64,000 nt of DNA from Flavobacterium sp. UBA6721 (GTDB lineage: Bacteria; Bacteroidota; Bacteroidia; Flavobacteriales; Flavobacteriaceae): positions 61,527-125,526 of the forward strand of contig DKIJ01000031.1 of the NCBI GenBank assembly GCA_002454195.1, read 5' to 3'. Position numbers and translations under genes: made by a program. The notes beneath the pieces were generated by a model. It had not been told where the DNA came from and made no database searches. It worked only from the letters and a program-made list of their open reading frames with translations. Shown here piece after piece: positions 60,291 through 64,000 of the stretch. The stretch's first letter is position 1. Every line of letters starts with the position of its first letter.

Positions 60291-61946
60291 ATGGAAGAAG
60301 GCATTAGCATAGATTATAAAAGCTTAAAAAAAGTAGTGGATTTATCCGGAAAACTCAAGTCAGAGGGATTAAGGGATCTAGCTATTACTAGTGTTGCTTT
60401 TGCTAATATGCATGGTGGTAAAATTGTAATTGGCATTGAAGACAAAGACAAACAACCACCATTAAATCAAAAAATATCTATAAAAACCGCTAACGATACC
60501 ATTACTCGACTAAAATCACTTTGCTTTAATGTAGGTTTTCAGCTTGGTGAAATTGAAACTCATGATAATGGAAGTTCCTTTTTCAGTATTACAGTTTACC
60601 CAACGCTAAAATCAGTTGCTACAACTGCTGACGGTAAAATCTATATCCGTATTGGTGACCAGTGCCAACCTGCAAGAAGCGAAGATATTGTGCGCTTAGC
60701 CAGTGAAAAAGATGCTTTTCAATGGGAATTGCAAGCAAGAAATGTTTCATTTACTGAAGTTCCGCAAACTAACATAGAATGGTTTGCTGCTGAAATTAGA
60801 AAATCAGATCGAGTTAAAAACAATATTAAAGAACTCTCGGATATTGAAATCATCGAGCATTATAACCTTATCGATAAGGGCAAATTAACCAATATTGGGG
60901 TTTTATGGTTGGGAACAGCATCACAAAGGAGTCGATTAGTTTATCCATTAACCGTGCAATATATTGTTTATGATGAATTAGAAAAGAAAATCAGAAAAGA
61001 AGATTGGCAGGATTATTCTAAAAATCCCAAGGAACTGTTATTAGAAATCGAAAAAGAAGCCATTGAATTGACGTATTATGACGAATTTCCACAAGGTCTT
61101 TTCCGAAACAAAATCAGACATTATGACGAACGATTGATTAGAGAATTATTAATCAATGCCATAGCCCATAAGAGTTATACTATTTCAGGGGATATTTTTA
61201 TAAAAGTTTATCAAGATCGATTAGAAATTACAAATCCTGGTGGTTTACCGATGGGTATTACTAAAGACAATATTTTGCATACCACTTACCGAAGAAATCC
61301 GCACCTGATTCGAATTCTTCATGACCTGAAATTAATGGAGGGTGAAGGAACAGGATATAATTTAATATACGAGATCACAAGTCGGGATGCAAAAGAATTT
61401 CCGATTCCTAGCTCTGATTATAACGCCACTTCTGTAACCCAATATTCTAAAATTTTAGACGAAGAAGCGGTTCTGTTACTAGATTTTATTGCTAAAAATT
61501 ATCAACTTTCACAAAAAGATTTTATAGCTCTTGGTGTAATTACACGTCATAAAAAAATATTAGCTACCCAATTAACTAAAGAATTGCAATTAACCGATGA
61601 TGAAAGACTTCGTACTTACATTCATCGTCTTAATGAACAGGCTATAATCATTTCAAGAGGTATAAAAAAAGGAACTGAATACTTGATCAATCCTAAATTA
61701 ATTGCTAATTCTAAAATTAATATCAAACCAACTTTAAAAACCATTGAACCTCACCGCTTAAAAGCATTAATTGAGGAAGATTTAAAACTTTATCCTAAAA
61801 GCAAAAGTGCTGAGATACAATCCAGAATTTCAGATGTTCCCATCGAAGACATTAGAAAATGTCTATTGAATCTTGAAAAACAAGCTGTGGTTTTTACTGA
61901 AGGATTAAAAAAAGGAAAAACATACTCATTGGCAAAAAAAAATTAA
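60291..61946 (+). CDS. AlbA_2 / GHKL-ATPase protein inside the type I R-M locus
   Basis: A 551-residue protein. The N-terminal AlbA_2 (Schlafen-type) domain spans about 8-130, with GGKIVIGIEDKDK. A divergent GHKL ATPase domain (COG2865-like) spans about 279-365, with RELLINAIAHKSY, ITNPGGLPMG and GEGTGYNL. The C-terminal half looks like winged helices (about 390-550). It starts 6 bp after hsdR, so they are co-transcribed. Such proteins often sit in type I R-M and defence islands; the role (regulation, RNA cleavage or abortive infection) is not established. Confidence 0.87.
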   Translation: MEEGISIDYKSLKKVVDLSGKLKSEGLRDLAITSVAFANMHGGKIVIGIEDKDKQPPLNQKISIKTANDTITRLKSLCFNVGFQLGEIETHDNGSSFFSITVYPTLKSVATTADGKIYIRIGDQCQPARSEDIVRLASEKDAFQWELQARNVSFTEVPQTNIEWFAAEIRKSDRVKNNIKELSDIEIIEHYNLIDKGKLTNIGVLWLGTASQRSRLVYPLTVQYIVYDELEKKIRKEDWQDYSKNPKELLLEIEKEAIELTYYDEFPQGLFRNKIRHYDERLIRELLINAIAHKSYTISGDIFIKVYQDRLEITNPGGLPMGITKDNILHTTYRRNPHLIRILHDLKLMEGEGTGYNLIYEITSRDAKEFPIPSSDYNATSVTQYSKILDEEAVLLLDFIAKNYQLSQKDFIALGVITRHKKILATQLTKELQLTDDERLRTYIHRLNEQAIIISRGIKKGTEYLINPKLIANSKINIKPTLKTIEPHRLKALIEEDLKLYPKSKSAEIQSRISDVPIEDIRKCLLNLEKQAVVFTEGLKKGKTYSLAKKN

Positions 61947-62182
61947 ATCACAATTAAATTCAAATAAAAAAACACCAAAACACTTATTTTACAGGCGATT
62001 ACAACGATGTAGATAAAAATTAAAAAGGCTGTTTTTAAAATAAAAAACCATTAATAAACATTGGCATAAAAAAAATTGAAAAATAAAAACTAAAACAATC
62101 AAGCTAAAAAGCTGATTTTTACTGACTTTTTCTTTTTCATCCAAAAAAATCGAACAAATTAAAAAAGAATAAAAAACAGATA

Positions 62183-63619
62183 ATGAGTAACATCTCCTCC
62201 ATCCTCAAATCCATACAAACTATCATGTGGCAAGACACGGGTCTAAACGGTGATGCCCAACGCATTGAACAACTAGGTTGGATGTTGTTCTTAAAAATAT
62301 TTTCGGATAAAGACAAAGAACTCGAATTATTAGACGACAATTATATTTCGCCTATTCCTGATGAATTGCATTGGGTGAAGGAAAAAGGCAATTGGGCAGG
62401 CGATGATGAAGGCATGACAGGCGACGAATTGCTTGAGTTTGTAGATAGAAAATTGTTTCCTGCGTTGCGTAATATTGACGTGAGTACTGGCAATCGCCGT
62501 GCGTTGATTGTACGTGAGGTTTTTGAAGGGAATAACAACTACATGAAAAGCGGTATTAACATTCGTAAGGTGTTGAACAAGTTGAATGAAATTGACTTCA
62601 ACATTGCCAAAGACCGTCATGCGTTTGGAGAACTATATGAAAGCATTTTAAAAGGCTTGCAAAGTGCAGGTAAAAGTGGGGAGTTTTACACGCCTCGTGC
62701 CATTACTAGTTTTATTACCGAAATGATTAACCCACAATTGGGCGAAAAAATATTAGACCCTGCTTGTGGAACCGGTGGTTATTTAACTTGTGCTATTGAA
62801 CATTTAAAAGAACAAGCCAACAGCGTAGAAGACCGCAAAAGCATTGCTGAAAATGTCATAGGTTGGGAATACAAACCGCTTCCGTATTTGTTAGCCACGA
62901 CCAACTTGATTTTACACGATATGGAAGTGCCTAACATTCGTTTTGGCGATGCCTTAGACCAACCGTTATCTAACTTTACCGAAAAGCACCGTGTAAACGC
63001 AATTTTAGCCAACCCACCGTTTGGAGGTATTGTTGCCAATAACAATGAAAACAACTTTCCGCAGAATTTTAGAACCAAAGAAAGTGCCGACTTGTTCCTG
63101 ATTTTAATGATTCATTTATTAAAACAAGGCGGAAGAGCGGGAATTGTATTGCCCGATGGCTCGTTAACAGGTGATGGCGTAAAACAACGCGTGCGCCAAA
63201 AATTATTAGAAGAATGTAATTTACACACCATTGTACGTTTGCCAAACTCGGTGTTTCAACCGTATGCGACGGTAGCGACCAATTTGTTGTTTTTTACCAA
63301 AGGCACGCCTACCAAAGAAGTATGGTATTACGAACACCGTTTGCCTGAAGGACAAAAAGCCTACAACAAAACCAAACCTATACAAGCCAAAGAGTTTAAC
63401 CCAATAAAAACTTGGTGGAACGACCGTAAAGAAAGCGATATTGCTTGGAAAGTAGATATTCAAACCATCATAGACCGCAACTACGATTTAGACATTAAAA
63501 ACCCTACAAAGCAGGAAGAAGTACACGAATACAATAGTGCGGAATTAATGGAACTATTACACACTTCTTTTGAGAAAAGTAATTCATTGTTAAATCAATT
63601 AAAAGAAGCGGTTAAATGA
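62183..63619 (+). CDS. hsdM: Type I DNA methyltransferase subunit HsdM
   Basis: A 478-residue N6-adenine methylase. The N-terminal HsdM_N helical domain starts TIMWQDTGLNGDAQRIEQLG. The SAM motif I is LDPACGTGGYLTC and the catalytic motif IV NPPFGG. FRTKESADLFLILMIHLLKQ and GRAGIVLPDG follow. With HsdS it forms the modification enzyme. A 236-bp AT-rich gap without a gene separates it from the AlbA-type gene, so it may have its own promoter. Its stop overlaps the hsdS start as ATGA. Confidence 0.96.
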   Translation: MSNISSILKSIQTIMWQDTGLNGDAQRIEQLGWMLFLKIFSDKDKELELLDDNYISPIPDELHWVKEKGNWAGDDEGMTGDELLEFVDRKLFPALRNIDVSTGNRRALIVREVFEGNNNYMKSGINIRKVLNKLNEIDFNIAKDRHAFGELYESILKGLQSAGKSGEFYTPRAITSFITEMINPQLGEKILDPACGTGGYLTCAIEHLKEQANSVEDRKSIAENVIGWEYKPLPYLLATTNLILHDMEVPNIRFGDALDQPLSNFTEKHRVNAILANPPFGGIVANNNENNFPQNFRTKESADLFLILMIHLLKQGGRAGIVLPDGSLTGDGVKQRVRQKLLEECNLHTIVRLPNSVFQPYATVATNLLFFTKGTPTKEVWYYEHRLPEGQKAYNKTKPIQAKEFNPIKTWWNDRKESDIAWKVDIQTIIDRNYDLDIKNPTKQEEVHEYNSAELMELLHTSFEKSNSLLNQLKEAVK

Positions 63620-64000
63620 AGTTGACAAAAATTGGTGATTTCTTAAAACGAAGTAAAATTCCAATTGATATATTGGATAATGAAGAATATAAACGTGTTA
63701 CTATTAGAATAAATCACAATGGTGTATCATTGAGAGATACCGAAATGGGTAAAAAAATTGGTACAAAAAAGCAGTTTATACTTAAATCAGGTCAATTTAT
63801 TGTTTCTAAAATTGATGCTAGATATGGGGCTTTTGGAATTGCTCCAGATGAAGTTGATGGTGCAATTATTACTGGTAATTTCTGGGCTTATGATGTAGAT
63901 TTTAGTAAACTAAATATAGAATGGTTCAATCAATTTACCAATTCACCTGATTTTTATGATTTATGTGAGCGAGCTAGCGCTGGAATTACACATAGAAAAT
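63616..64000 (+). CDS. hsdS: Type I specificity subunit HsdS (5' part, cut by window end)
   Basis: The ATG at 63616 overlaps the hsdM stop (ATGA). The frame stays open for 128 codons to the window end. It begins MKLTKIGDFLKRSKIP, then VTIRINHNGVSLRDTEMGKK and KSGQFIVSKIDARYGAFGI, typical of the first target-recognition domain of HsdS (RxN-like and K-x-G-Q-F-x-x-S-K-I). It would give sequence specificity to restriction and methylation. The second recognition domain and the conserved helices lie outside the window. Confidence 0.92.
   Translation, partial: MKLTKIGDFLKRSKIPIDILDNEEYKRVTIRINHNGVSLRDTEMGKKIGTKKQFILKSGQFIVSKIDARYGAFGIAPDEVDGAIITGNFWAYDVDFSKLNIEWFNQFTNSPDFYDLCERASAGITHRK

Noticed and set aside
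61947..62182. A possible small antitoxin or regulatory gene in the gap before hsdM.
   Set aside because: The gap is AT-rich with many stops in all frames; no open frame with a plausible start was seen.

Overview
The window looks like a chromosomal segment of a member of the Bacteroidota, most likely Flavobacterium or a close relative. The DNA is AT-rich. It carries a SusC/SusD pair, a hybrid two-component regulator with an AraC output domain, many lipoproteins, and promoter-like sites of the Bacteroidota form TTG-N(19-25)-TAnnTTTG. The suf order (sufA-B-C-D-S-x-E-SufT-DUF2480-DUF3078) is familiar from flavobacteria. Genus and species are inference; no rRNA gene is present.

Layout. (1) 0-4.2 kb, minus strand: 3-hydroxyanthranilate dioxygenase and an ALDH7-type aldehyde dehydrogenase, separated by a compact type II restriction-modification pair (m5C methyltransferase plus BsuBI/PstI-family nuclease). 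(2) 4.4-20.4 kb: mostly housekeeping and envelope genes: secreted EEP-fold protein, S66 LD-carboxypeptidase, YraN, a tandem-ACT-like protein, a CHASE4-type hybrid kinase paired with a porin-like protein, Mfd, lipoproteins, an M1 and an S8 peptidase, and a metallo-beta-lactamase-fold hydrolase. (3) 20.5-29.5 kb, plus strand: the SUF iron-sulfur cluster assembly operon, interrupted after sufE by a GxxExxY nuclease-like gene enclosed by a perfect 28-bp inverted repeat. (4) 29.6-41.5 kb: HflX, a lipoprotein FKBP, a DUF5689 lipoprotein with a TonB-dependent receptor, an MFS transporter, a Gfo/Idh/MocA oxidoreductase, an Old-Yellow-Enzyme-type reductase and RseP. (5) 41.5-57.7 kb: two nearly identical tRNA-Asn units (promoter, leader, tRNA, terminator) exactly 15,898 bp apart. 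Between them lie a GIY-YIG gene ending in a tRNA 3' fragment, a complete fructan utilisation locus and the remnant of an IstB/DnaC-like ATPase gene. (6) 57.9-64.0 kb: a type I restriction-modification locus (hsdR, an AlbA/GHKL ATPase gene, hsdM and the start of hsdS), cut by the window end.

How it fits together. The fructan locus is a coherent unit. Two lipoprotein GH32 enzymes would cleave fructan, SusC/SusD would import oligosaccharide, a sugar-porter permease would move fructose across the inner membrane, a PfkB kinase would phosphorylate it, and a hybrid regulator with a periplasmic sugar-binding domain (the architecture of B. thetaiotaomicron BT1754) would sense the released sugar. The tRNA-Asn locus looks like an insertion hotspot: it has two whole tRNAs, three scars of the tRNA 3' end or its terminator, and defence and carbohydrate cargo on either side. 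No integrase gene is visible.

Most unusual structures: the GxxExxY cassette with its 28-bp terminal inverted repeats; the GIY-YIG gene abutting a tRNA-Asn 3' fragment with a 14-bp direct repeat; the same 20-bp palindrome class in the T-arm of two tRNA fragments; and an old 120-bp tandem duplication across the GH32-susC junction that left a vestigial susC start codon.
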